Positions 24,169 through 33,380 of a stretch of 64,000 bases of DNA are shown piece by piece (position 1 is the stretch's first letter; each line of letters begins with the position of its first letter). A program made the position numbers and the translations under genes. Location of the stretch: assembly GCF_013213835.1 (NCBI RefSeq), contig NZ_JABSSU010000003.1, forward strand, positions 239,796 through 303,795, written 5' to 3'. Under the pieces are notes generated by a model. It had not been told where the DNA came from and ran no database searches. It saw nothing but the letters and a program-made list of their open reading frames with translations. This stretch comes from Winogradskyella sp. Lineage in GTDB: Bacteria > Bacteroidota > Bacteroidia > Flavobacteriales > Flavobacteriaceae.

Positions 24169-26631
24169 ATGAAAGTTCTAAAATTTGGTGGAACATCTGT
24201 AGGTTCAACCGAAAATATAAATAAAGTCATCTCAATATTACAACAGCAAGCTGAAGTATCTAACATTGCGGTTGTTGTGTCTGCCGTTGGTGGCATCACT
24301 GATAAATTACTCGAAGCTGCAAATTTAGCTTGTGCTAAAGATGAAGCATATATTACCAAATACAACAAAATTTGGTCTAAGCATAATAAAATTATTGAAG
24401 GTCTTTTTGAAGGTTCTGGCTTAAAGAAACAAGAAGACAATCTTCATGATTTTATTACAGAGAAACTTGATGAGTTAAAAAATTTACTTGATGGCATCTA
24501 TTTGATTAATGAATTGTCACCAAAAACGAAAGATAAACTACTAAGCTTTGGTGAAACATTATCTTCAACAATCATCATACTTACACTTAAATCTAGAAAT
24601 ATAGATGCAGTTTTAAAAAATTCGCAAGAGCTTATTGTTACCGATTTAAATTATAACAATGCTATTGTAGATTTTAAAGCCACTGACAAAAACATTTCAG
24701 CATTTTTTGAATCAAACTTTAATAAGATTGTCTTATTACCTGGTTTTGTTTCTAAAGCTCATAATGGTGAGATTACAACGCTTGGTCGTGGTGGTTCTGA
24801 CTATACAGCTGCTATTATTGCTGCGGCTTTAGACGCTAAGGAATTACAAATCTGGACAGATGTTAGCGGTATGTTTACTACCAACCCTAAATTGGTAAAA
24901 CAAGCCGCACCAATCACAAAATTGTCGTATCAAGAAGCAGTTGAATTATCGCATTTTGGTGCAAAAGTACTGTATCCGCCAACTGTAATGCCAGTATTAA
25001 AAAAGAACATTCCTATTGTTATTAAAAACACTATGGAACCTGAAGCAATTGGTACTACAATCACTGAAGACGACCAACTTAATGGTGGCTCACCTGTAAG
25101 AGGATTAAGCAATATTGATAATATCGCTTTAATGACCTTGCAAGGTAATGGAATGGTTGGGGTTCCTGGATTTAGCAAACGTTTGTTTGAAGCTTTAGCC
25201 CAAGAAAAAATCAATATTATTTTAATTACGCAATCGTCTTCTGAGCATTCTATTTGCTTCGGAATTGCAGATAGTGATGCAGAACGTGCTAAAGAACTTA
25301 TTGATGCTGTGTTTGAGTACGAAATTGCACTACAGAAATTAGACCCAATTGTAGTTGAAACAGATTTATCAATCATTGCGGTTGTTGGTGATAAAATGAA
25401 AAGTCATCAAGGCATTAGCGGAAAAATGTTCAGCACATTAGGTAAGAACAATGTGAATATTAGAGCTATTGCTCAAGGTGCTTCAGAACGTAATATTTCT
25501 GCCGTTATTCATAAAAATGATGTCAAAAAAGCATTAAATAGTTTACATGAGCAGTTCTTCGAAATAAAAACCAAACAAATCAATCTATTTATTACAGGTG
25601 TTGGTAATGTTGGGCAACGACTTATTGACCAAATAAAACAACAACGCGCTTACGTTAAGGAAAACTTCAAAATCAATTTGAGAGTTGTAGGTCTTTCTAA
25701 TTCTAGAACCATGCTTGTCAATGATGATGGCATTGATTTAGAAACTTGGAAAGAGGATTTAGCTAAAAGTGAAAAAGCAAGTTTAAATGGTTTTTTTGAG
25801 CATGCAAAAACTCTTAATCTTCGTAACTCTGTATTTGTTGATATTACAGCAAACGATGAAGTTGCTAAGATTTATGGTGATTATTTAAAACAGAGTATTT
25901 CTGTTGTAGCTTGTAACAAAATAGCGTGTTCTGGTAATATTGAATATTACAATGAACTTAAACAATTATCAAGAAAATATAACGCATCATTCTTATTTGA
26001 AACCAATGTTGGTGCCGGTTTACCTGTTATTGACACCTTAAGTCATTTAATTGCTTCTGGTGATAAAGTCAATACGATTCAAGCAGTATTGTCAGGAAGT
26101 TTAAATTTCATTTTTAACAACTTTAATTCTGAAACTACCTTCTATGATGTTGTAAAACAAGCCCAAGAAGAAGGCTATACAGAACCTGACCCAAGAATTG
26201 ATTTAAGTGGCATTGACGTTGCTCGTAAAGTGCTAATTCTAGCTCGAGAAAGTGGACATCAGATTGAATTAAATGAGCTTGAAAGTGACAATTTCTTAAC
26301 TGATAATGCTATGAAAGCTGATACCGTTGATGACTTCTTCAATACGTTGAAAGATGATGAAGTCTATTATCAAAGCTTATATAAATCTGCGGAAGACAAA
26401 AACTGCCAGTTAAAATTTGTTGCAGAATTTGATAACGGAAAAGCAAAAGTTGGATTAAAAGAAATCCCTGAAGGTCATCCATTTTATAACCTCAAAGGAA
26501 AAGATAATATCGTAATGTTCTACACACAACGTTACCCTGAGCAACCTATGATTATTAAAGGTGCTGGCGCTGGTGCAGAGGTAACTGCTTCTGGTCTTTT
26601 TGCGGATATTATGAGAATTGCTAATAACTAA
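24169..26631 (+). CDS. thrA: Bifunctional aspartate kinase / homoserine dehydrogenase
   Basis: An 820-residue ThrA-type fusion. The kinase domain starts MKVLKFGGTSVGS and includes the substrate segment GRGGSDYTAA; two ACT regulatory units follow (about 310-465, with NIRAIAQGASERNISAV near the end). The homoserine dehydrogenase half begins at about 470 with LFITGVGNVGQRL and contains the AGLPVIDTL and DPRIDLSGIDVARK blocks. It makes homoserine from aspartate in the Thr/Met branch and is usually inhibited by threonine through the ACT domains. It is the first gene of thrA-thrB-thrC, with 3 bp to thrB. Confidence 0.96.
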   Translation: MKVLKFGGTSVGSTENINKVISILQQQAEVSNIAVVVSAVGGITDKLLEAANLACAKDEAYITKYNKIWSKHNKIIEGLFEGSGLKKQEDNLHDFITEKLDELKNLLDGIYLINELSPKTKDKLLSFGETLSSTIIILTLKSRNIDAVLKNSQELIVTDLNYNNAIVDFKATDKNISAFFESNFNKIVLLPGFVSKAHNGEITTLGRGGSDYTAAIIAAALDAKELQIWTDVSGMFTTNPKLVKQAAPITKLSYQEAVELSHFGAKVLYPPTVMPVLKKNIPIVIKNTMEPEAIGTTITEDDQLNGGSPVRGLSNIDNIALMTLQGNGMVGVPGFSKRLFEALAQEKINIILITQSSSEHSICFGIADSDAERAKELIDAVFEYEIALQKLDPIVVETDLSIIAVVGDKMKSHQGISGKMFSTLGKNNVNIRAIAQGASERNISAVIHKNDVKKALNSLHEQFFEIKTKQINLFITGVGNVGQRLIDQIKQQRAYVKENFKINLRVVGLSNSRTMLVNDDGIDLETWKEDLAKSEKASLNGFFEHAKTLNLRNSVFVDITANDEVAKIYGDYLKQSISVVACNKIACSGNIEYYNELKQLSRKYNASFLFETNVGAGLPVIDTLSHLIASGDKVNTIQAVLSGSLNFIFNNFNSETTFYDVVKQAQEEGYTEPDPRIDLSGIDVARKVLILARESGHQIELNELESDNFLTDNAMKADTVDDFFNTLKDDEVYYQSLYKSAEDKNCQLKFVAEFDNGKAKVGLKEIPEGHPFYNLKGKDNIVMFYTQRYPEQPMIIKGAGAGAEVTASGLFADIMRIANN

Positions 26632-26634
26632 ACT

Positions 26635-27564
26635 ATGAGCAAAGAGATTAGAATATTTTCCCCAGCAACTGTAGCCAATGTAGCCTGTGGTTTTGATGTA
26701 TTAGGCTTTTGTTTAGATACCATTGGTGATGACATGGTGATTAGAAAAACTGAAGGAAAAGGCATTAAAATCACTAAAATTGAAGGTTACGATTTACCAT
26801 TTGAACCAGAAAAAAACGTTGCAGGTGTTTCGGCTTTAGCAATGTATGAAGCCTTACAGCCAGATTGCGGTTTTGAAATTGAAATCTATAAAAAGATAAA
26901 ACCTGGAAGTGGTATTGGCAGTAGTTCTGCTAGCGCATCTGGAAGTGTTTTTGGTATGAATGCGCTTTTAGGCAATCCGCTTAATAAAACTGAGCTTACC
27001 AAATACGCCATGAAAGGTGAAGCTCTAGCAAGTAATTGTGAACATGCCGATAACATTGCGCCAGGAATATTTGGTGGTTTTACCTTAGTGAAAAGTGTGA
27101 ATCCGCTTCAAGTACTTCAATTACCAACGCCATCAGATTTATATGCAACGCTAATTCATCCTCAAATTGAAATAAAAACATCAGAATCTAGAGCGATTTT
27201 ACCAAATAAGATTCCTTTACAAAATGCCATTACACAATGGGCAAATGTTGGTAGTTTAGTTCATGGACTACACACATCAGATTATGAGTTAATTAAAACT
27301 GCTTTAAATGATGTGGTAATTGAACCTTACCGAAAACAATTGATTCCACATTTTAACGATGTTAAATCCTCTGCGCTTTCAGCTGGTGCATTAGGTTGTG
27401 CTATTTCAGGTTCTGGACCTTCTATATTTGTATTGAGTAAAGGTGAAAAAACCGCTAAAAAAGTTGAAGAATCGATACGCAGTGCATATTCAAAAACAGA
27501 TATAGTATTCGAAACGTATGTGTCTAAAATAAATACAGAAGGAATCAAGAGGATCGACGATTGA
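26635..27564 (+). CDS. thrB: Homoserine kinase
   Basis: A 309-residue GHMP-family kinase that phosphorylates homoserine with ATP. The N-terminal PATVANVACGFDVLG is motif 1, PGSGIGSSSASASG (about 92-105) is the ATP-binding glycine loop, and GCAISGSGPSIF is motif 3. It lies 3 bp after thrA and 18 bp before thrC, forming one transcription unit. Confidence 0.96.
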   Translation: MSKEIRIFSPATVANVACGFDVLGFCLDTIGDDMVIRKTEGKGIKITKIEGYDLPFEPEKNVAGVSALAMYEALQPDCGFEIEIYKKIKPGSGIGSSSASASGSVFGMNALLGNPLNKTELTKYAMKGEALASNCEHADNIAPGIFGGFTLVKSVNPLQVLQLPTPSDLYATLIHPQIEIKTSESRAILPNKIPLQNAITQWANVGSLVHGLHTSDYELIKTALNDVVIEPYRKQLIPHFNDVKSSALSAGALGCAISGSGPSIFVLSKGEKTAKKVEESIRSAYSKTDIVFETYVSKINTEGIKRIDD

Positions 27565-27582
27565 CGAATAATAAAAAACAAA

Positions 27583-28875
27583 ATGAACTACTACTCTTTA
27601 AATAAAAAAGCACCAAATACAACTTTCGCTGATGCCGCAGTCAGAGGACTTGCACCAGATAAAGGTTTATATTTTCCAGAATCGATAACACCTTTAGATG
27701 CTTCATTTTTTGAAACTATTGAAGAAAAATCAAATGCTGAAATCGCTTTTGAGGCAATTAAGCAATTTATAGTTCCAGAAATTCCTGAGGACGTTTTAAA
27801 AACTATTATTGAAGAAACCTTGAACTTTAATTTTCCGGTTGTAAACATCAATGAAAACATTTCTACTTTAGAATTGTTTCATGGACCAACCTTGGCTTTT
27901 AAAGATGTTGGTGCGAGATTTATGGCACGTTGTCTTGGGTATTTTAACAAGTCTAACACTAACGAAGTTACAGTATTAGTAGCAACATCTGGTGATACTG
28001 GTGGCGCTGTAGCTAATGGATTTTTAGGTGTAAAAGGTGTTAATGTTGTTATCCTTTACCCAAGCGGAAAAGTGAGTGATATTCAAGAAAAGCAATTAAC
28101 AACACTAAGACAAAACATTAAAGCTTTAGAAGTTGATGGTGTTTTTGACGATTGTCAAGACATGGTAAAACGTGCGTTCTTGGATGAAGAATTGACTAGT
28201 AAAATGCAATTGACATCTGCAAACTCTATAAACGTAGCACGTTGGTTACCTCAATTATTCTACTACATGTTTGCGTATAAGCAGTTAAAATCTAAACACA
28301 AAGACATTGCATTTTCTGTCCCAAGTGGAAACTTTGGTAATATCTGCGCTGGTATGATTGCACAAAAACTTGGCTTACCTGTAAAACATTTTATTGCGAG
28401 TAACAATGCCAACGACACTGTGGTTAATTATATGAACACACAATCTTATGAGCCAAAACCATCTGTACAAACCATTAGCAACGCTATGGATGTTGGTAAT
28501 CCTAGTAACTTTATAAGAATACAAGAATTACACAACAAGGATTTTGAAGCTTTAAAAGCTAATCTGTCGTCGTATAGTTATACTGATGAAGAAACTAGAG
28601 AAGCTTTATTAGAACTCTATAAAGATTACAATTATGTTGCTGACCCACATGGCGCAGTTGGTTATCTTGGTGCTAAAGCACATCTTAAAAGTAATGACGT
28701 TCATGTAGTATTTTTAGAAACTGCTCATCCGACTAAATTTTTAGATGTTGTTGCAGATGTTATTAAGGAAAATATTGAATTACCACCTCAAATAATGAGA
28801 GTAATGGATAAAGAAAAGGAAGCTACTGCTATAGCAACGTATGATGAATTGAAAATGTTTTTATTGAATGAATAA
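27583..28875 (+). CDS. thrC: Threonine synthase
   Basis: A 430-residue fold-type II PLP enzyme converting O-phosphohomoserine to threonine. The PLP lysine is in LAFKDVGARFMA, at about residue 107, and VATSGDTGGAVANGF is the phosphate-binding segment. The N-terminal RGLAPDKGLYFPE block is typical of the longer bacterial form. Last gene of the thr operon; the next gene is 84 bp away. Confidence 0.96.
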   Translation: MNYYSLNKKAPNTTFADAAVRGLAPDKGLYFPESITPLDASFFETIEEKSNAEIAFEAIKQFIVPEIPEDVLKTIIEETLNFNFPVVNINENISTLELFHGPTLAFKDVGARFMARCLGYFNKSNTNEVTVLVATSGDTGGAVANGFLGVKGVNVVILYPSGKVSDIQEKQLTTLRQNIKALEVDGVFDDCQDMVKRAFLDEELTSKMQLTSANSINVARWLPQLFYYMFAYKQLKSKHKDIAFSVPSGNFGNICAGMIAQKLGLPVKHFIASNNANDTVVNYMNTQSYEPKPSVQTISNAMDVGNPSNFIRIQELHNKDFEALKANLSSYSYTDEETREALLELYKDYNYVADPHGAVGYLGAKAHLKSNDVHVVFLETAHPTKFLDVVADVIKENIELPPQIMRVMDKEKEATAIATYDELKMFLLNE

Positions 28876-28944
28876 AAATAAGTTTTCTTAAATTAGACTT
28901 AGTCCTTGGATAATCTCAGTATTTGACATTTTATAAAATTTTAA

Positions 28945-28967
28945 AGATTCCTGCCTTATGTGGGAAT
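28945..28967. repeat. Degenerate REP-like hairpin
   Basis: GATTCCTGCCTTATGTGGGAAT resembles the GATTCCTGC-TTTC-GCAGGAA hairpin at 1259-1278; arms ATTCC and GGAAT still pair. It overlaps the start codon of the GNAT gene at 28960. Confidence 0.4.
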
Positions 28968-29481
28968 AGAAATCATAGAAACAAAACGATTACATATCAG
29001 ACCTATTTCTGTTAACGATGCAGAATTCGTTGTCGAACTCATGAATTCGCCTGGTTGGTTAAAATACATTGGAGATAGAAATGTGCATACCATTGAAGAA
29101 GCTAAAGAATATATTAAAAACAAGGCATTAGTGCAATTAGAAACACATGGTTATACTAATAATGTTGCCATAAGAAAAGTAGATAATGTAAAACTTGGGA
29201 CTCTTGGAATATATCACAGAGAAGGGAAAGTAGACCCAGATTTAGGTTTTGCATTTCTTCCTGAATTTCAAGGCAAAAGTTACGCTTATGAAGCTGCTTT
29301 TGAATTAATTCGTACAGCCAAAAACGATTACGGTTTAACTGAATTAAGTGCTTACACTTTAGAAGAAAATAAAGCCTCTAGAAAACTTTTAGAACGCTTA
29401 GGATTTAAAGCCATTGGTAAAGACAATTTACCTCATGACGATGCCGAATTACTACGTTATTATAGAAAATTGGATTTGTAA
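28960..29481 (+). CDS. GNAT family N-acetyltransferase (RimJ/RimL-like)
   Basis: A 173-residue GNAT domain: IIETKRLHIRPIS at the start, VDPDLGFAFLPEFQGKSYAYEAA containing the acetyl-CoA loop (Q-G-K-S-Y-A), and ENKASRKLLERLGFKAIG, the family C-terminal helix. Substrate unknown; the closest named group acetylates protein or small-molecule amines. The start is GTG: the in-frame stop at 28942 leaves only GTG at 28960 (or CTG 28951), and an ATG at 28958 is out of frame. The GTG falls in a REP-like hairpin. It is 84 bp after thrC and probably not part of that operon. Confidence 0.85.
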   Translation: MGIEIIETKRLHIRPISVNDAEFVVELMNSPGWLKYIGDRNVHTIEEAKEYIKNKALVQLETHGYTNNVAIRKVDNVKLGTLGIYHREGKVDPDLGFAFLPEFQGKSYAYEAAFELIRTAKNDYGLTELSAYTLEENKASRKLLERLGFKAIGKDNLPHDDAELLRYYRKLDL

Positions 29482-29574
29482 TAATTCATGTTATTTAATT
29501 TACCATAGGATAATGCGGTATTCCTTTCTGAATTAGTATCTTCGATTTAAACTAAATCATTAAATCAATTCACA

Positions 29575-30660
29575 GTGAAAGCATTCATTTCAATACTACT
29601 TATAAGTTTAGGCATCACTGCTCAATCTCAGCAGTTCATGCTAGAAACTGCCCTAGATGCTGCTGTAAGTGAAACTTCAGGAATTATTATCCTAAACAAT
29701 ACACTAATTACACATAACGACTCTGGAAACACCAATCAATTATTCGAAATAGATACTTCAACAGGTAATATTAGTAGAACCGTTACTATTACAAACGCCA
29801 CCAATGTAGATTGGGAAGACATCACTATGGATGACACCTATATTTATATTGGTGATTTTGGAAATAATTATGGTACAAGAACTGATTTAAAAATATATCG
29901 TATTGCAATTACAGATTACTTAGCGAGCACATCGGTAACTGCTGATATTATAAACTTTAGCTACAGTAATCAAAACAGTTTTTTTCCAAATCCATTCAAT
30001 ACAAATTTTGATGCTGAAAGCTTGATACATTATAACAGCGCCTTATATGTATTTTCAAAAAACTGGGATGATAATAACACAAACATCTATCAAATTTCAA
30101 AATCACCTGGTACATACACCATTAATATGGTTGATACCATAAATGCCCAAGGTCTAATTACAGGAGCAACTTATAATGCTTCTGCAAATGAAATTATGTT
30201 AAGTGGTTATGATGCTGATGGAGCATTTTTAATTCAATTAGACGGCTTTCATTCTGGTTTGTTTTCTAATGGAAATATCTCTAAAACTACCATTGATGCA
30301 CCGAGTAATTATTCACCTCAAATAGAAGCTATTGTGCCATTTAGCGCAACTGAATATTATATCACGGCGGAATCTAGCAACACTTTAAGTCAAGGATTAT
30401 ATAGTATTAATATTTCAACCTTGAACAATAACGAGGTTGACGCGATTGAATTTTCATTTTCACCTAATCCGGCATCCAAAACTATTATATTGAGCCATTA
30501 CAATCTAAAAGTTAGGATTTATGACATTACCGGGAAACTAGTAAAAACAACGACTGAAAAACGTATTGATATTTCCAAATTTAATTCTGGTGTCTATTTA
30601 GTGAAAATTGAAGATTTAAACTCAGACCGTGTTTCTACAAAGCGGTTGATGGTACTCTAA
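29575..30660 (+). CDS. Secreted beta-propeller-like protein with T9SS sorting domain
   Basis: A 361-residue protein with a signal peptide (about 1-18, cut near QSQ), a beta-rich body with repeated strands (VDWEDITMDDTYIYIGDFGNN, LYVFSKNWDDNN, GLITGATYNASANEIMLSGY) suggestive of a propeller, and a C-terminal type A sorting domain (about 288-361). The sorting domain shows SFSPNPASKTI, VRIYDITGKLV and KFNSGVYLVKIE, the classical PxP-x-IYD-x-G-G-Y-x-V-K pattern, so it is exported across the outer membrane by the type IX system. It starts with GTG. The body is not assignable to an enzyme family. Confidence 0.8.
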   Translation: MKAFISILLISLGITAQSQQFMLETALDAAVSETSGIIILNNTLITHNDSGNTNQLFEIDTSTGNISRTVTITNATNVDWEDITMDDTYIYIGDFGNNYGTRTDLKIYRIAITDYLASTSVTADIINFSYSNQNSFFPNPFNTNFDAESLIHYNSALYVFSKNWDDNNTNIYQISKSPGTYTINMVDTINAQGLITGATYNASANEIMLSGYDADGAFLIQLDGFHSGLFSNGNISKTTIDAPSNYSPQIEAIVPFSATEYYITAESSNTLSQGLYSINISTLNNNEVDAIEFSFSPNPASKTIILSHYNLKVRIYDITGKLVKTTTEKRIDISKFNSGVYLVKIEDLNSDRVSTKRLMVL

Positions 30661-30690
30661 TATTTTTCCTTTAGCTTTTAGCAAAATAAA

Positions 30691-31698
30691 TCAACCTAAT
30701 ATTCTTACTAACAACTCTTTAAGCAAATCACCTTGAGGAACTGCATTTGCGCCAACACCTTTACTTTTTACATCAAACTCTCTTAGCAGAGCAATGACAG
30801 CACTTACTTTTTTCATTGGGTAATTACGAGCTGCTGTGAGGTATTCATTTACAAAATAAGGGTTGACACGAAGTGCTGAGGCCACACTTCTTGGGTTTTT
30901 ATCTGTCATACCATGTAAATGCAATAACTGAGAAAAGAAATTGAACAACAATGCTACAGTTACAACCATTGGGTTATCTTTTGGGTTATCCGCAAAATAC
31001 TTTGCTATTTGAAATGCCTTTATACTGTTGCGCTCACCAACAGCTTTTCGTAACTCAAAATTATTGAAGTCTTTACTAATCCCAATATTCTCTTCAATAT
31101 GTTCTGGTGTAATTTGAGTACCTTTTGGTAAAACAATTTTTAGCTTATCTAACTCATTATTCACTTTACTCAAATCTGTTCCTAAAAACTCAACAAGCAT
31201 TTGAGCTGCTTTTGGTGAGATTTCATAACCTTGACCTTTAAGCACTCTTCTTATCCAATCTGGCACTTGATTATCGTAAAGTTTTTTACTTTCAAAAACG
31301 ACACCACCATTTTTAGAAATCGCCTTATATAAAGCTTTGCGTTTATCTAGTTTTTTGTATTTATAGTTTAGAACCAAAACTGTTGTAGGTTGCGGATTTT
31401 CAGCATAAGAAGCTAACTTCTCAATTGTTCTGCTTAAATCTTGCGCTTCTTTTACAATAACAACTTGGCGTTCTGCCATCATTGGATAACGCTTGGCATT
31501 ACTTACAATATCGTCAACAGATACATCTCTGCCATAAAGCACCATTTGGTTAAAGCCTTTGTCAGCTTCGTCTAAAACATTATTTTCAATAAAATCTGAA
31601 ATCTTATCAATGTAATAGGCTTCTTCACCCATTAAAAAATAAATAGGTTTAAGATTACCCTGTTTTATACCTGCGACCAGTTGTTTTACTTCGTCCAA
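30691..31698 (-). CDS. holA: DNA polymerase III subunit delta
   Basis: A 335-residue clamp-loader subunit that opens the beta clamp. KPIYFLMGEEAYYIDKIS at the start is the family signature, followed by NAKRYPMMAERQVVIVKEAQDL and an AAA+ lid with VEFLGTDLSKVNNELDKLKI. There is no in-frame ATG upstream: candidate starts are TTG at 31737, 31716 and 31698. I chose 31698 because relatives begin just before the DEVKQLV segment and because the upstream codons fall in a repeat. If 31737 were used the protein would be 348 residues. It is divergent from a nuclease-fold gene that also starts with TTG. Confidence 0.9.
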   Translation of the reverse strand: MDEVKQLVAGIKQGNLKPIYFLMGEEAYYIDKISDFIENNVLDEADKGFNQMVLYGRDVSVDDIVSNAKRYPMMAERQVVIVKEAQDLSRTIEKLASYAENPQPTTVLVLNYKYKKLDKRKALYKAISKNGGVVFESKKLYDNQVPDWIRRVLKGQGYEISPKAAQMLVEFLGTDLSKVNNELDKLKIVLPKGTQITPEHIEENIGISKDFNNFELRKAVGERNSIKAFQIAKYFADNPKDNPMVVTVALLFNFFSQLLHLHGMTDKNPRSVASALRVNPYFVNEYLTAARNYPMKKVSAVIALLREFDVKSKGVGANAVPQGDLLKELLVRILG

Positions 31699-31714
31699 AT
31701 CTGTAAAAATTTTC

Positions 31715-31778
31715 AAATTCCAAATCCTAAATTCCAAACATCAAAAACTCAAAATGTAAATTTTGAATTTTGGAATTT
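31715..31778. repeat. AAATTCCAAA direct and inverted repeats
   Basis: Two direct copies of AAATTCCAAA (31715-31724 and 31729-31738) and one inverted copy TTTGGAATTT (31769-31778) fill the gap between holA and the nuclease-fold gene. The arms can form a hairpin with a loop of 30-44 nt. The motif belongs to the short repetitive elements frequent in flavobacterial intergenic DNA (inference from memory of the group). Confidence 0.5.
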
Positions 31779-31834
31779 AAAGATTGTGATTTGCAGTATT
31801 CTACATTAACTTTGAAACAAAATGTATAACTGCC

Positions 31835-32284
31835 TTGCAAGAACTCAACTTTCCTAAGTTTGAATACCGTTTCAAAAGTACAGAAAATAAAGTTTCTATT
31901 TTTGATGTCATTCGGAAAAAATTCATCATTCTTCAACCCGAAGAATGGGTTAGGCAACACTGCGTGCATTACCTTATAAATCAAAAGAACTTTCCGAAAT
32001 CTTTAATCAATGTTGAAAAGGAATTAACCATAAACGGATTAAAGAAAAGGTATGATATTGTGGTTTTTAATAAAGACGGTAGTATTCATTTAATTGTTGA
32101 GTGCAAATCGCATTCTGTAGCTATCAGTCAGAGTACTTTTGACCAAATTGCAAGATATAATATGGTCTTAAATTCAGATTATTTAATGGTGACTAATGGG
32201 ATAAATCATTATTATTGTCAAATGGATTCTGAAGCAGAACAGTACACATTTTTAAGAGATATTCCAGATTATAAGACTAAATAA
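31835..32284 (+). CDS. Stand-alone HsdR N-terminal-like PD-(D/E)xK protein
   Basis: A 149-residue protein matching the type I restriction enzyme R N-terminal family (HSDR_N_2), without the helicase part. FDVIRKKFIILQPEEWVRQHCVHYL (in the range 23-47) is the family opening, and Asp74 (YDIVVF) with Glu89-x-Lys91 (VECK) form the nuclease signature. It starts with TTG: the ATG at 31822 is out of frame, and the residues MQELNFP match family starts. No hsdM or hsdS is near, so it is not a restriction system; its fixed place beside holA suggests a DNA-maintenance role (inference). The glycosyltransferase gene begins on the very next base after its stop. Confidence 0.8.
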   Translation: MQELNFPKFEYRFKSTENKVSIFDVIRKKFIILQPEEWVRQHCVHYLINQKNFPKSLINVEKELTINGLKKRYDIVVFNKDGSIHLIVECKSHSVAISQSTFDQIARYNMVLNSDYLMVTNGINHYYCQMDSEAEQYTFLRDIPDYKTK

Positions 32285-33274
32285 ATGTATCAACTTAGCG
32301 ACATAGCCATAGTAATTTTAAACTGGAACGGAAAAACGCTTCTAGAGCAGTTTTTACCTTCTGTTGTTAATTATTCAGAAAGTGCTAAAATTTATGTTGC
32401 TGATAATGCTTCTACTGATAATTCTGTAGCTTTTCTTTATGACCATTTTCCCGACATTAAAGTGATTAAGAACACAGAAAATGGCGGTTATGCAAAAGGT
32501 TACAATGATGCTTTAAAACATGTTAGCGAACCTCTTCTCTGCTTATTAAATAGTGATATTGAGGTCACTGAACATTGGCTTCAACCTATACTTGAAGAAT
32601 TCAATACTTCTGATGCTGCAATCATTCAGCCTAAAATTTTAGATTTTAAAAAGAAAACGCATTTTGAATATGCTGGTGCAGCCGGCGGATTTATTGACAA
32701 ATATGGTTATCCATATTGTCGTGGTCGTATTTTTGATTCGCTTGAGGAAGATAAAAATCAATACAATGATACAAGAGCTATATTTTGGGCTTCAGGCGCA
32801 TGTTTCTTTATAAAAAAAGATGTTTTTGAAACCCTAAATGGCTTTGATGAAAGCTATTTTGCTCATATGGAAGAAATTGATTTATGCTGGCGTGCATTTA
32901 ATTTAAACTTTAAAGCAAAATATGTTGGCACTTCTACTGTATTTCATGTTGGTGGTGCTACATTGAGTAACACTAATTCTAAAAAAACGTATCTCAATTT
33001 TAGAAATAGCTTATATACACTTTTTAAAAACACAGATAAAAATCTTGTCTCAAGACTATTTGTTAGAATGCTACTCGATGGTATCGCTGGAATACGATTT
33101 TTAATCCGACTACAACCCAGCTTTTTCTTAGCTATTATTAGAGCTCATTTTTCATTTTATGCTTCATTAAGGCGTTTATTAAATGCTCGTAAACAAATCT
33201 CTAAACAGAAGCATTATTTTGAAAGACCATCCATTGTTTGGTCTTATTTTATAAAAGGACAAAAAACATTTTAA
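32285..33274 (+). CDS. Family 2 glycosyltransferase
   Basis: A 329-residue GT-A fold enzyme. IAIVILNWNGKTLLEQFL (8-24 region) and VADNASTDNS bind the nucleotide sugar; the DxD-equivalent is LLNSDIEV with Asp91; MEEIDLCWR is the acidic acceptor motif. The C-terminal helices (about 255-300) are amphipathic and probably membrane-associated. It resembles rhamnosyl- or other cell-surface glycosyltransferases; sugar and acceptor unknown. Its ATG starts directly after the stop of the preceding gene, so the two are translationally linked. Confidence 0.87.
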   Translation: MYQLSDIAIVILNWNGKTLLEQFLPSVVNYSESAKIYVADNASTDNSVAFLYDHFPDIKVIKNTENGGYAKGYNDALKHVSEPLLCLLNSDIEVTEHWLQPILEEFNTSDAAIIQPKILDFKKKTHFEYAGAAGGFIDKYGYPYCRGRIFDSLEEDKNQYNDTRAIFWASGACFFIKKDVFETLNGFDESYFAHMEEIDLCWRAFNLNFKAKYVGTSTVFHVGGATLSNTNSKKTYLNFRNSLYTLFKNTDKNLVSRLFVRMLLDGIAGIRFLIRLQPSFFLAIIRAHFSFYASLRRLLNARKQISKQKHYFERPSIVWSYFIKGQKTF

Positions 33275-33334
33275 TCTGTTTATAAAAAGGTTAAAAGTTT
33301 TGTTAATCCTAGGCTTCTCCATTTTTCTTTTCTA

Positions 33335-33342
33335 TAATTTTG
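33335..33342 (+). promoter_or_regulatory. -7 box of the OmpA-like lipoprotein gene
   Basis: TAATTTTG matches TAnnTTTG, 38 bp upstream of the ATG at 33381. No TTG at the expected -33 spacing. Confidence 0.4.
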
Positions 33343-33380
33343 AGATGTAATCGACAACATTTTTAATCAGAAAACGAATT

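Noticed and set aside
24930-25376. 148-codon open frame on the minus strand inside thrA
   Set aside because: It lies wholly inside the well-conserved thrA coding sequence, has no family likeness and is explained by codon bias of the real gene.
31715-31778. AAATTCCAAA copies considered as a CRISPR remnant
   Set aside because: Only three 10-bp copies, irregular spacing and one inverted; no cas gene.
31835-32284. Type I restriction-modification system
   Set aside because: Only the HsdR N-terminal-like domain is present; no hsdM, hsdS or helicase within the window.
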